Below, piece after piece: positions 24,418 through 35,809 of a stretch of DNA of 64,000 nt; position 1 is the stretch's first letter, and every line of letters begins with the position of its first letter. The notes below the pieces were generated by a model. The model did no database searches, had not been told where the DNA came from, and saw only the letters and a program-made list of their open reading frames with translations. The DNA is taken from contig NC_081331.1 of NCBI RefSeq assembly GCF_022539665.2, positions 1-64,000 on the forward strand. Reading direction: 5' to 3'. Position numbers and translations under genes: made by a program. This stretch comes from Daphnia carinata. Lineage: Eukaryota; Arthropoda; Branchiopoda; Diplostraca; Daphniidae.

Positions 24418-25929
24418 GTTATCAAAATCATTTGAGCAGCTCTATTTCTGTGATCGTATTTCACTTAGGTTAACACTGTATGCTAATCGATCCGTCCAAT
24501 TTGTAAATGTCGTTGGTGGCCCATATGTAGAGTATCGGCATGGGACGCTATAGGTCGTAGGATCGAGTCCAAAAACCAAATATTTGATGTCATGTAGGAC
24601 ATGTTGTAAATGTAAATAACGTAATAGCATTGTTAATGTAACTACTGATAAGTGCAATAATATTTTTTTACATAATAATAATGTAGTAATTAGTCATTTA
24701 TTGCAATTTGCAGATAAATTTATCACATATATTTTTATAATAACCACGTTACATCATTTCAGTTTAACATTATGTATAAATTACTGTACTTCTTACAATA
24801 TATCTTTCTCACGAATTTTAAGGTTAAAATAATAACCAAAAATCCTATCTCCTCTTTCTGAATAGCGGCTTATCCGAAATAGTTTATTATTCCTTTGTTT
24901 CTTTACGTATTATTTTTATTCCGCGGGGTATCATATCTTTTCCGTGGGCTAGTGTATTAAGTAAACCTAATCGGAAAGGAATATGAAAGAAATATATAAA
25001 GGAATATGAATACAACCTATCACGTCAATCTAAATAAGAAAACTAAATCAGTTTACTTTTCCCCAGAACTACAACATTATAATTCCTTATTGAATTATCA
25101 ATCCGCACATTTTGAAACATACTTCATTGCCTAGCCTTTAACTACGCACTTGTAATGTTTTCACAACACTCAATCTTATAGGCGATTGGTGTTAGATCAT
25201 CTCTCCTTCACTTACCATTTCTTCAAATTCATGGCAATATATCATTCTCCCACATCCCAATGCCCATTTCATTCAATGACTGTTATTCGGGTCTATCTGT
25301 AAAAAAGCATTAATAACATTTATATATAACATTTCCCACAATATTTTGGCAATAATTGTACGTCTACTGATATGTTGAACCTATTACACAAAGCTAAATT
25401 CCAGATGTGATGCAATTTTATTTGCATAGTTAAGGCAGATTTACCAAGTGTTCATCCGCCTCATTCGTGTTCTTGAATAACATCGCGACTCTTTAACATG
25501 CAAAAAGAAGTTACTTGTACGTTTTGCTCTATTATAGATGTGATTTACTGCACTGACCTATATTAATGATATCTTTCGGGAGGAATGTCTATCCCTTCGC
25601 CATACTAGTTGGTACTATTGACATCGTGTCAGCGAAACATCAGCTCGACAACCACCAACAATTGCTGAAGCTCTTTTTCTGTTGGATCATTGTTGTGTTG
25701 TACATGGCTTGATTATGTTAACAAATGTAGAGATATAATACCTGTTCTTGTCAACATCAGGAATCTACACAATGATGAATAAGTCATCAACATTTCCTCT
25801 CCACCTTCCCACGCTCAATAAGACAGATGGAACAATGTTAAAGTATTCCTACATGAAAATATTTCAATTTAAGACTGAGCACATCTTTCTCTAAAAACAA
25901 ATTTGAAACTTATCTTTTTCAAACTGATC
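24418..25929. other. Right-arm inner spacer
   Basis: Mirror of 21701-22727, extending into sequence without a clear counterpart of the left-arm VIEHNV exon. No gene is visible. Confidence 0.4.
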
Positions 25930-26663
25930 TGAGTGCAGATGAAGAAGAAACAATCTCATTCGTTTCAAGATAAGCTCCACCTGTTCACTGGTATTAGAAA
26001 ATGAGAATTGCATGACAGAATTATTTGACATTAAAACCAAAATTAATAATTCTTACATTTTCTAGCTTTTCCACAGAATCATTGGTCTTGAACGGAAGTT
26101 CTTATAGAATGTCTGCAGCTTCAGCAACTTTACCCTATTTCTCTTGCACTATGACAAAGTATGCATCAGCCTCAATCCACTCCAACATAGATCAAAAATA
26201 GAATATTTTATGTAAAAAAGAATAACAAAAACAAAGACCAAATTCATGTGCACCTTTCTAACAGGAACAGTTCTGAGTATCAAATCCAGTAATCACAGAT
26301 TTGTACATTCATATCCACAACTCGTGACAGGGTGGAGGTCTCTCCCATTCGCCACACCAGTTGGTACTATTAGACCCGAAGATTTTAGCTTGCTCCATCG
26401 TTAGTTCTAGCTTAGGATATTTTCATTGCTAAGGTGCCACTGCTTAATTCCAAAACTGATCTGGACAATCGGTTCCAAGATGCACCTTGCTGAAATGGTA
26501 GCTACCTGTGAGCAAAGCATAGGATCAAGTAAGATACAAAACGATACAGAAATTCAACTCACAGGTCTTGTATGTTTTTCAAAATCAAAGAGAATTTCTA
26601 TGATTTCGTTTAAATTCTCTTCTGTGGTCAAGGCTTTACAGGTTGGTGTCCTATCGTCGCCAT
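25930..26663 (-). pseudogene. 26S proteasome subunit Rpn5/PSMD12 pseudogene, right arm
   Basis: Mirror copy of the left-arm relic, broken at other places. Reading from 26663 on -: MATIGHQPVKP then TGA, then, one base on, TTEENLNEIIEILFDFEKHT (the N-terminal EVIETLLSLEKQTR region) up to a GTGAGT-like donor. At about 26176-26053 comes KVAEAADIL, a stop, ELPFKTNDSVEKLEN, matching the EAASILQEL...SMEKKEK region. After a CAG acceptor near 25985 come VELILKRMRL, matching VEFILEQMRL. The PCI-domain end is not recognisable. Intron boundaries are kept. Because this copy preserves residues lost in the left arm and the reverse, both must derive from one intact ancestor. Confidence 0.75.
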
Positions 26664-27529
26664 GTTGAACTATAATCCCCTTTCATTTTAACGATGCGAC
26701 GCTCGTGAGTGGTCTTTGATGCTGCCATATCTTTGCGTTCGCTACACGTCTTTAAGATTCTAAAATTACCAAAACTGGATTAAATGCCAAATAGAACTTC
26801 GCCAATATGAAATTATCAAATATATATACTGGTATTTTCGGTTTACTTACTAACTTTCCGCGCATACAACACTGAACTTCATGTGCACTTGTGCAGACAT
26901 GTAAGACAGCGTTGCAAAGTATCGAATTGGTAAAAGGAAAGGGGAAGGTTAAGGAAGAAAGACTTGGGTCAGATTAACCGCCCTGCTTCGAACGGGTCGG
27001 GTTTTGTTGAGCGGGTTGTTCTTTTCCGTTTATGGGGCAGGTTGAACGGGTTATTACCCCATCATGTTTTTATCGGGTTGTCACTCATTGTACACTAACC
27101 GATCACAAGCAATTAATTGTTTTCATATTGCTATTTTTCAAGTCATCATTCAATATTCAAAATACAGCAGTAATGTATTTGGTTTTACGATAGCAGTTAG
27201 TGTTTTGCAAACCTGCAGCAAACAAATACTTGGCTTGTAACCTATGTAAGTAGGGCTACATTACCTAAACCACTAATCCCAACCCGGTGCATTAAGTCGA
27301 ATACAAGCCGTGAACGATCCGTGGGGTGCCGGTGTAGTGAAATTGCGTGCTCAGTAAAAGGTAAAATCATAAGCAATAATGCTTGAGGGAAAATAATGGG
27401 AGGGAAAAAGGAACGAAGCAAACACATCTATCAATCACACAAATCACAATATGAAATAAAGTAAGTGAAAGCCAATTTGGCAATACTCAACCGTACCATC
27501 TTCATTTCCATCGTCCTAATGGGCGTGAA
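26664..27529. other. Right-arm spacer
   Basis: Mirror of 19482-20297. Contains GGGTCGGG/GGGTTGT-rich stretches near 27000. No gene is visible. Confidence 0.4.
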
Positions 27530-29055
27530 TCTCGGGGCTGGGCGACGACCCTCATTCCTCCAACGACGATCCACGACGTCTAGTGGTCCTCTTCGGTGGT
27601 GGAGGGACCCTCCTAGGTACGTAAAAAAAACTATGGTTAAACACTAAATAAAAAAATATATACCTGAATATACGTGGCGACGATCTCGGTCCTCTTCGAC
27701 CTCCAACGTCTTCTTCGGCGGTGGTGGGACCCTCCTAAATACATAAAAACAGGAACATGGCGTAAAACTTTAAACTTTCAATTTCATACTTGGCAAAATT
27801 GGGCAACAATTACCGTAGCTCCGACGCCGAACCTCATTGCCCTGTGGCCTCTTCAGTGGTGATGTAGGCCATTCTAAATACATACAAAAAGAACGATTAG
27901 ACAATTAAGCGTGTAAACATATACCTGCTACATCCATGGCGAAGATTTCGTTGCTCCAGCGGCGATTCTCGATGCCCAGCATCCTCTTCGATGGTGGTAG
28001 GGCCCTCCTAAATAAATAAAAACAAAGTTAGATCATAGTGTAACGCTTAAAATTTACAAAAAAATACTTGACAATTTTGGGCGACGATCATGGTGACTCC
28101 GACAGCGTCCTACATCCTTTTCAATGGTGGCGGAGCCCTCCTAAAAACATAAAAACAAAATAAAATCATGGTGTAAAACTTAAAACTTTCAATTAAATAC
28201 TTGATAATTTTGGGCGACAATTATGATGCCTCCGACGACGAACCTCGTTGTCCAGTGGTTCTCCTTAGCGATGATGCAACCCTCTAAAATACCAAGAAAA
28301 ACATGGTTAGACAATTTAACGTGTAAAACATATACCTGTAACATCTATGACGACGATGTCGGTGCTCCAGCATCCTCTTCGGCGGTGGTGCAGCCCTCTT
28401 ACATACATAAAAAATAAACACGATTAAGCACTTGAACGATTTTTAAACAATACCTCAATACCCGTGCCTCTCGTTGCTCCAGCGGCTTCCTCTTCGATGG
28501 TGATGTAGCCCTCCTAAATGTATAAAAACAAAATAAAACCATAATTCAAAACTTAAAACTTTTAATGAAATACTTGACAATTTTGGGCGACGATCGAGGT
28601 GGCTCCGACGGCGAACCTCGTTGTCCAGTGGCTTTCTTCGATTATGTGGACCACTCTAAATACATAAAAAAAACGATTAGACATCTAAAGTTGTTAAAGC
28701 AATACCTGGTAACCCTTGGCGACTTCGGCGGCGATTCCCGGTGTCCAGTAATCCTCCTCAGTAGTGTTACCAGCCCTCCTAGACACAGATAAATACATAG
28801 AACATGATAAAACACTTAGAATTGTTAAATACCTTGCAATTTTGGGCTAGGATTCTGGCGGTGACCTTCGTTGCCCAACGGTCCCCCTTCGGTGGTGATG
28901 TGGCCCTCCTAGATATATAAGATTTAAAACAAATACATAGATACAAAATCTTTTATTGTATACCTCGGAATCCTGGGCGATATTCCAGTGGCTGCGGGGC
29001 TATCCTCGTTGCCCAATGTCCTCTTCGGCCACAGAGATTGCACTCCTGTATGTAT
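27530..29055 (-). other. Exon-like tandem array, right arm
   Basis: Mirror of the left array. On -, blocks again start after TTTAG/TAG with GAGGG and end at a GTAT donor (for example, CTAG before GAGGGTC at about 27615 and TTTAG before GAGGGCC near 28010). The outermost unit (about 29050-28975) reads ECNLCGRRGHWATR, a CX2CX4H zinc-knuckle-like motif in which both cysteines are kept; the left arm has only one. Splice-like edges survive in both arms although the bodies have diverged. Confidence 0.55.
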
Positions 29056-29789
29056 GCAAGGGGCAAAAATAAAAAAAAATAAAAATTTTTCGATATTGGA
29101 ACAGCACCATGTTTCATCTTAATTCTAACAGGCACCAAGTACACAATTACAGTTACATTGGATAAAAAGTTCCTGAAAAAAGAAATTGTTTATTAATAGT
29201 TAAAGAGTCAGGAGGTTGTTTGGATTGGGTTTGGCTTGTTCAAGTGTAAACTGTGTGAATTAGAAACGTGCAAATGTTCGTAGTAAAATTATTTTCGAAC
29301 GATTACGGTAAATAATTACATGAAACAGTGGAAGAAAATGGCTGAGATAGTGTTGTGCCTAAGTAACGAAGTGAGGTGGACTACGCTTTACGCCTTACTT
29401 AAAGTAGCATTAATTTTAACTTTAGATTTACTTATCCTTAACTTAACTGTAGATTTACTTATCCTAAACTTAATCTACGTTTATCTATTTCATCTAGAAT
29501 TATCGTACTCCCCAACTAAATAAAACCAGTGCAGAGACTAAACCAGGTGCCGATGCAGTGCGTTATTAGAGCGTAATTGATGAATCTACGATTTACGAGA
29601 GCTGAGAACACGTGCTAAAGTGCTAAGAATAATTAGACGTGGATTGTAAGCAACAAATCTACACCAGTGCACCGCGTGCAGGTGAAAGAGCTACTGAGCT
29701 GCTAGATTCTTTTTTTTTCTTCCTCTCCCCCCCCCCTTTTTTGTGAATGCCCGAGGTTCTTCATCTGTTTTAGGCACTTGGAAACAAAA
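29056..29789. other. Right-arm spacer with C-rich run
   Basis: Mirror of about 17200-17860, including the poly-C counterpart of the left-arm poly-G run. TTCATCTGTTTTAGGCACTT at 29760 is a good anchor. No gene is recognised. Confidence 0.4.
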
Positions 29790-30880
29790 AAAAAATCAAA
29801 GTAACGTAAGGTCTATTGATAAGGAATGGCTATAACCTTGGGCTCACCTGGAAATAAAAATTTGCCCTTCAACCTATCGACCTTCAGAATTAGGTCCCTC
29901 TACCCTACACTATACTTCCGGGAACGCAATAATGTGACACGTGTCTGCGAGTATTTAAGGCGTCGTCTAGACGCTAGATATTCACATTCGTACGGAGTCT
30001 TGCCTATACAAGTGTACCACAACTACAACACCGTCGTCGATCGATTCGCCTGTCAGGTAAGTTGAATTTACGTTAACTGTCTTTAATTGTAGAAAGTATG
30101 AGGATTTTAATTATGATTAAATTAGTTCTAAATCTATGTTAGACACCAAATAGTATACAAATGTACCACAACTATAATACCATCATCGATCAATTCGCTT
30201 GTAAGGTAAGTTGAATTTATGCTAACATGCTTCATTGTCTTCTTCAGTTGTAGAAAGTAAGAAGATATCAACTTTGTTTAAATTAGCTCTAGATCTATGT
30301 TAGTAAACTAATTTTGAATTAATTCAAACTGTTACCAATAGTACAACTTTTCTTTAGGTTGTTCAGTCCTTTTGTGATTAGGTGCTGAATAGTTTACTCT
30401 GGCTCACCTTTCAAACTGCATAAAGTGAAGAATTGAACATTAAGTTTCAATAATTATTTAAAATATTTATAGTACCATCTTGTATTCATTATATCTGCTG
30501 GTTTCATCATTACTGTTATACATCCTAATATCATGTTCGTTAATTCACACCATTGAACTGCTACCCCTGAATGTAAATAAAAATTATTAAGCATTGACAA
30601 TCTTATATTAATCACCTGCAAATCACTATTAAAATGTATCCTCTGCACATGTGAGTCTACATGATAATTTGAATGTTCTGACTTTGAACAAAAATTAATT
30701 TGATCATTGTTAAACACCGAGCATTCAAATGTGTTTGTTGTTGTCGATTACAACACAATCGATAGAAGAAAAATAAAACAAAATATAATAATAATAAATT
30801 TTACAGAATTTTACAGAATAGAAAATAAAACTTAATTACTCAGAAATAAAATAACAGATGAAAATAGCCAATGTCTGTTC
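29790..30880. other. Right-arm-specific segment with promoter-like direct repeats
   Basis: This stretch has little counterpart in the left arm. It holds a TATA-like GAGTATTTAAGGCGTCG near 29949. Two diverged direct repeats follow: one around CAAGTGTACCACAACTACAA (30009) and one around CAAATGTACCACAACTATAA (30158), each followed by an ATCGAT-type word and then a GTAAGTTGAATT donor-like site. It could be an insertion such as a solo LTR or a promoter duplicate, but no ends or target duplication were found. No gene is seen in the rest. Confidence 0.35.
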
Positions 30881-31504
30881 ACAAACTAGATAATTGTCCA
30901 ACCAATTACCAACATTGCAACATTTCCTATTAAATATTTATGAAAGTGCAATAATTCCTGTCGAAGACTTATAATAATAAAAATGGGGAAAGGCCCCACC
31001 TACATTACGATCAAATTCAGTAGGAAAACTAAACATTCATAATGACATGTAGAAAACTATAAATTTACTAACCTTTAATATTCATTGTTGCTAGTTACAA
31101 ATTTATAACACATTTATCCTTCCGAAGTAATGTTATGCAAAGCCAAATTATTCTGAGCACTGCGAAAATGTGTTTGTAATTCTGGTCAGCCTGTAATAAA
31201 ATATAACAATTTACTTATAATATTACAACTATATTTAGAAATGAATATATAAAATATAAATAAAACTAGATATAGCAATCCAAATGTCCTAACATTAAAA
31301 TTCCAATATTTCATGTTCCAGCTACATTCAGCGGCTAAAAAGACAATTTATAATAAAAGTGGAAAGGTATTGTATAAAAGAATGACTCTCCTGCCCTGCA
31401 ACCACAATCTTTACACAACCCTACAACTATCTAAAAGCAAAACAAAGATCTCACTTGAAAATGACATGGGGAAGTTTTAACAAAACAAATCAATATGGTT
31501 ACCT
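30881..31504. other. Right-arm outer spacer
   Basis: AT-rich mirror of about 16470-17090. The GAATTACAAACACATTTTCGC acceptor-flanked piece is kept on -. No intact gene is visible. Confidence 0.4.
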
Positions 31505-31998
31505 GTATAGTTTTGTCATCGCTTGCTCCTAAGATTCTCTCCACGGCATCCATAATGACAAGGAGAAAACTATAGATTTCATGACAATATTGATGTTCAT
31601 TGCATCTAGTTAAGAATTTGAAACAAACCTGTGCTTTAGTTCTTCTTTCTTCACAATTTTCTTCTCTTGGCTTAGCTTGTTTTCAGGATTCTCATTCAAT
31701 GGTAGAAATTTGATTTCAAATGCTGCAATGAAATTATTACAATAAAGATTTTCTTGGGCTCCCAAGTATTTCCATTGTTTGAAACACCAATGCCTATCAG
31801 CAAATACCCAAATTCACCATCCTTCTCCTAATATGATATTTCAGATTCAGTTATAATCACAAGAAGGTCAATTTATATTAACATATTAAAGTAAGATAAA
31901 TATCCAAACTAACCTCAGACCGAGAGTATTCCCAACAATGCATTCTTCATCGTCCATGTCACTGAATGGAGATGAAGCCTGATTTGACACCTTTTTTC
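31505..31998 (-). pseudogene. HP1/chromobox-like pseudogene, right arm
   Basis: Reading on -: an exon from about 31998 to 31916 with DMDDEECIVGNTLGLR before a GTTAGT donor; an exon from about 31829 with EKDGEFGYLLIGIG and then NTWEPKKI, a clear chromodomain core with the conserved W-E-P and Y-L residues; a linker exon with FEIKFLPLNENPENKL and SQEKKIVKKEELKH, open throughout; and a chromoshadow start AVERILGASDDKT near 31557-31515. The first aromatic-cage region is degenerate, the gap between exon 2 and the linker is only about 18 bp, and the rest of the chromoshadow domain is not found, so it is probably dead. It is better preserved than the left-arm copy. Confidence 0.6.
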
Positions 31999-32348
31999 CT
32001 TCATTATTTCAGGCATGACAAAAATCACTTGGATTAGGAAGGCTACGGCGGACGGATCCACATTTTTAACCTCACCTTGCTTATGCGGGATGTTTACTCA
32101 GAGAAGAAAACTGCACTTTTGAGTACCATGCTTCATTTTTGTCTGACAAGAGATAAACAGCATTTCTCAGACAAGACAATGAACGCAAATTACTTGTTGG
32201 AATCTACGGGTTAAGTTATACGTTAACCCTAACCTATGTTAAGTTACCGGACATATTTTTTCTTACCTCTTGCCTAAAAATTTTGCGCCCAAATGAAGAA
32301 AGCCTTTTTCTTTTTTGTCAGTTAAGCGCCAGAAAATGCCTCATGCTT
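31999..32348. other. Spacer between inverted duplication and triplicated unit
   Basis: No gene, RNA or mobile element is recognised. The right boundary is where similarity to 49546 begins (GCTTTGTTGCCATACTTTTC at about 32347). Confidence 0.5.
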
Positions 32349-34080
32349 TGTTGCCATACTTTTCCAAATAAACCGTAATGCGAAACGAAAGCAGTAGTCG
32401 GGTCTCAACACCAGATGGGCTGTGATCCGGGGCTCACAATGTCACAACTCTGCCCCATGCCTGGAATGGGCCAATCACGGGAAGATGGAGACATTTTCTA
32501 CACCGGGGCGGTGGCGGGGCTCGGTTCCTGGGTCAGACCGATAACCCTGTCGTCATTTTAGAAGATGGCGGATTCAATGAAACCACATTATAAAAAAAGC
32601 CAAGGAAACATATTCATTTTCTCGCCACTTCAGCTGTTGCTGTAACAAACGAAGGAAATGACCATGGGAATTTGTTCGTCTTTTCCTTGCTTGCTGACTT
32701 GAAGAAACAACCCAAATTACATTTATTTGAAATGCAATTATGACTCAAACTGTGGTGCAATAGACAGTGAGCAATCCTACCAAGAGAATAACAACTGGCT
32801 GATACGCCCAAGCTTATCTTGAAACGAAACAAACAAATGTACAGAACACAAGTAGATACCAAACAGAAATCTTATTATCTGGCTGAACTTGGGTTGAGGT
32901 AAACAACTTGTCAATAAAAATTGCGAAACGTGCATTAAAATTAAAGAACCAACGCGTCCTATCTCGAGGCAACGTCGAGTTTGTTTGCTTCAGCTAAACA
33001 CATCCACTCTATCCGTGAGATGGGAAAAGTTATATAAATCACCTTCTGACATTTAGGATTTGGTGATAATGTTCATCGTGGCAAATAGGCTGGGAAAATT
33101 CGAGAACTGAATTAAGCATTTACAGGGCAAATGATTTGGGTTGAGATGGCACTCCTGTACATGGCTTACGTCTTGCGCATTTTGTACTCAATTCGAATGC
33201 GGCCGAAAAGAAGAATTGCATGCCGTTTGAAAGAAGAGTTATATTATCAGCAACTTCACCGGTCCTTCGCTTTTAACTATATCTTTCATGAATCGGGTTG
33301 CGCTAGTTGTCCTCCATCTTCAACAGCTGCGTCTAAGGTAATCAGTGTTGGTTTTATTTGGACCGTATCAAACGAGGCAGTGAACTGAGATTCACTTGTG
33401 CCAAACCGATGGTGGGTTTCGCACGCGGCTTTGTCACGCGGCTTTAAGCAAAAATATTTCCAACGGGTTCACCGAAAACAGTTGTAATTTCAAGTTGTTT
33501 CGCCTTCCGGTTGGCGTCACCTACAGCGCCAACAAATATAATTTAATAAATAGCCCAGGTTCATTATAGAAATAAAGCAGACGATATTCACCGCATATTT
33601 AGATGAAAAGAAAAGAAGGGGGGAAGCTTCAGGAAAGATAACGAGAAAATAATGCGATAAGGTATACGTGTCGAAAGTGAACAGTGCAGAGGGCAATTAG
33701 TCAAACTAGGATAAAATGCTTTACACGCAGAAAGCGTTGAAAGAAACGATTGAGATACACTGAACGAATTATTAATTCGATGCAGATCATTTGACTAGCT
33801 CTCGTCAACGAGAAAAACGTCCCGTAAAAATGATTTGACGTCATTTTAAGGAGCAAATGAAAAAGCCTTGCTGACATTTCACAGGGATCAACAGGTAGAC
33901 GACGCGATAACACATCATTATCTGCATTGGACTCGTCAGTTATATTTTATGCTTTACAGACAGATAAACTGACTGATAAACTCAAAGCGATTTCGGGATG
34001 CAAGTGAGGGTTGTCCAGTGTTAAACGGTATTTTCCAATAGAAGCTCGTACAAGTTCTTGTCTCGCTAGTCTGGGTTTGC
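32349..34080 (+). repeat. Upstream flank of tandem unit A
   Basis: Homologous to 49548-52040 (unit B, which contains an insertion) and, from about 32770, to 60113-61218 (unit C). It contains a GC-richer patch at about 32390-32580 with CCAATCA and a GAAGATGGCGG word (YY1/Pho-like), then long AT-rich sequence. It is likely to contain the kinase promoter, but no core element is certain. Divergence from unit B is clearly higher here than inside the gene. A short - strand frame (GDANxK...QLEITTVFGEPVGNIFA) at about 33525-33440 is kept in all three copies and could be a relic exon. Confidence 0.6.
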
Positions 34081-34093
34081 AATTAAGTCTAAA

Positions 34094-35809
34094 ATGTCAT
34101 CGACTACTGCCGTAAAGGTAGATGGCATCGAATTTGAGCGCAGTGATCTTTTGGGTTGCGGTGGCTTCGGTTCAGTGCATCGTGGTAAATTTAAAAGTCA
34201 AAGCGTAGCAGTAAAAAAAATTATGAAGATAAATGGCAAAAATAAGGTAGTTGACAACGAGTTAAAAATTCTGCAGCAGTTAAATCATCCCAATATTGTT
34301 AAGTTCGTCCACTACGCAAGCGATGCCGACTTCTAGTAAGATTATTACGTAATAGCATTGAATTAAAAAGAGAATTTCATATGATTTTTGTGATTCAGTG
34401 ACTTTGCCTTGGAACTGTGCGACGCGTCATTAGATACGGTATTCCTAAATGAGGACGATCCTCGGAAATATAAAGGACCTGCATTACCAAATAATTTCGA
34501 GGTTTTCTCTCAAATAGCCACTGGTCTCAAACACATTCATTCTGAGAACCTAATCCACCGGGACATTAAACCGGAAAACATTCTCATTTCTGTGAAACAA
34601 ACTAAACAAGGGAATGACATAACGATCAAGTTGGCTGATTTTGGATTGTCACGAAAAGTGAGTGACCAACGAACATTCACAATGAGTGAACTCAGAGGGA
34701 CTCTAGTTTGGTTTTCTCCCGAAGAGATGGAAATCATGGGCAGAGACGTAAGCATTGAAAAAACTAAAGGCTCACACAAAAGCGACGTTTACGCAGAGGG
34801 CCTCTTATTCGGTTATATCCTCTTGAAAGGAAGACATATCTACGGTGAAAATCAATATGATATTGTGGTGAACATGAAGCAGAAAAATTTAGCCAATATG
34901 AGTGGTAAGTTACCTCTTGAGGCAGAACATCTAACGTAACCATAATAGTTAAATGTCTAAATCTTTTGAACAATAGAAATTCACCAGACACATTTAGCAC
35001 GTAACTTAATAGAACAAATGCTGAACAACACACCTGATACTAGAATTATATCTGAAGAAGTTGTTAATCAGCTTGAAGCCATAAATATCAAAGTAAGCAA
35101 TTCACACAAGTTTAACACCTTCTTCGTCAGTGAAATTTTAGTTTTCTAACAAAGGTTTTCCATTTAGCTTAGCGAAAAGGAAAAAAAGCTTCATCAGCTG
35201 TCTACATGTCCCACAACAGATTGTAGGAATAAAATCGAATCTTTAATGCAACTCGGTGTCGACTTAAACGCAAAGGATGACGATGGATGGAATGCGCTTC
35301 ATCTTTTGTGTTCTAACGATTCAAGCCCACATTTAATCCATGCGATTCAACTCTTCATCGAACTCGGCATCGACAAGGGCGCAAAGATCAACGATGGATC
35401 GAATGCGCTTCATCTTTTGTGTTCTAACAATTCAAGCCCACATTTAATCGATGCGATTAAACTCTTGATTGAACTCGGCATCGACAAAAATGCAAAAACA
35501 AACTATGGATCGAATGCGCTTCATCTTTTGTGTTCTAACAATTCAGGCCCACATTTCATCGATGCGATTAAACTCTTGATCAAATTCGGCATCGACAAAA
35601 ACGCAAAAACCAACGATGGATGGAATGCGCTTCATCTTTCGTGTGAATACAGTTCAAGCCCACACATAATCGATGCGATTAAACTTTTGATTGAGCTCGG
35701 TATTGACAAAAACGCAAAAACCTTCTTTGGATGGAATGCATACGATCTGAGTCGGCGCAATAAAAATCTTACAAACTACAACCTGTACGAAATCTTTAAA
35801 ATCGGATGA
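34094..35809 (+). CDS. IRE1/RNase L-type kinase with C-terminal ankyrin repeats, copy A
   Basis: Predicted exons 34094-34335, 34399-34904, 34977-35092 and 35168-35809, all GT-AG and phase-consistent, giving 501 aa. The first junction makes a tyrosine in DADFYDFALELCD. Kinase domain, about residues 10-285: glycine loop GCGGFGSV, lysine in VAVKK, catalytic HRDIKPEN, DFG in LADFGLSRK, and GTLVWFSPEE at the end of the activation segment; the catalytic residues are all present, so it is probably active. The WFSPEE and SDVYAEGLLFGYIL words resemble IRE1 and RNase L. It is followed by four 37-residue ankyrin repeats (GSNALHLLCSNNSSPHLIDA...) and a degenerate cap. No signal peptide, membrane segment or KEN RNase domain is seen, so it is probably cytosolic. 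Start: first ATG, with no upstream in-frame candidate needed. Confidence 0.9.

Larger units (their letters stand above)
23886..31998 (-). repeat. Right arm of the giant inverted duplication
   Basis: Reverse-complement counterpart of the left arm; same order of relics read outwards from the axis. The edge is marked by GCCTGATTTGACACC at about 31979-31993. It contains about 1.1 kb (29790-30880) with little counterpart in the left arm. Confidence 0.85.

Noticed and set aside
29790-30880. LTR retrotransposon
   Set aside because: TATA-like word and direct repeats are present, but no TG...CA ends, primer site, target duplication or gag/pol.
32614-32862. Possible - strand protein upstream of kinase A, with a longer form at 49798-50118
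   Set aside because: Frame and length differ between copies and there is no family signature; treated as non-coding flank.
34537-34779. - strand frame opposite the kinase (repeated at 52498-52740)
   Set aside because: Antisense shadow of the conserved kinase exon.
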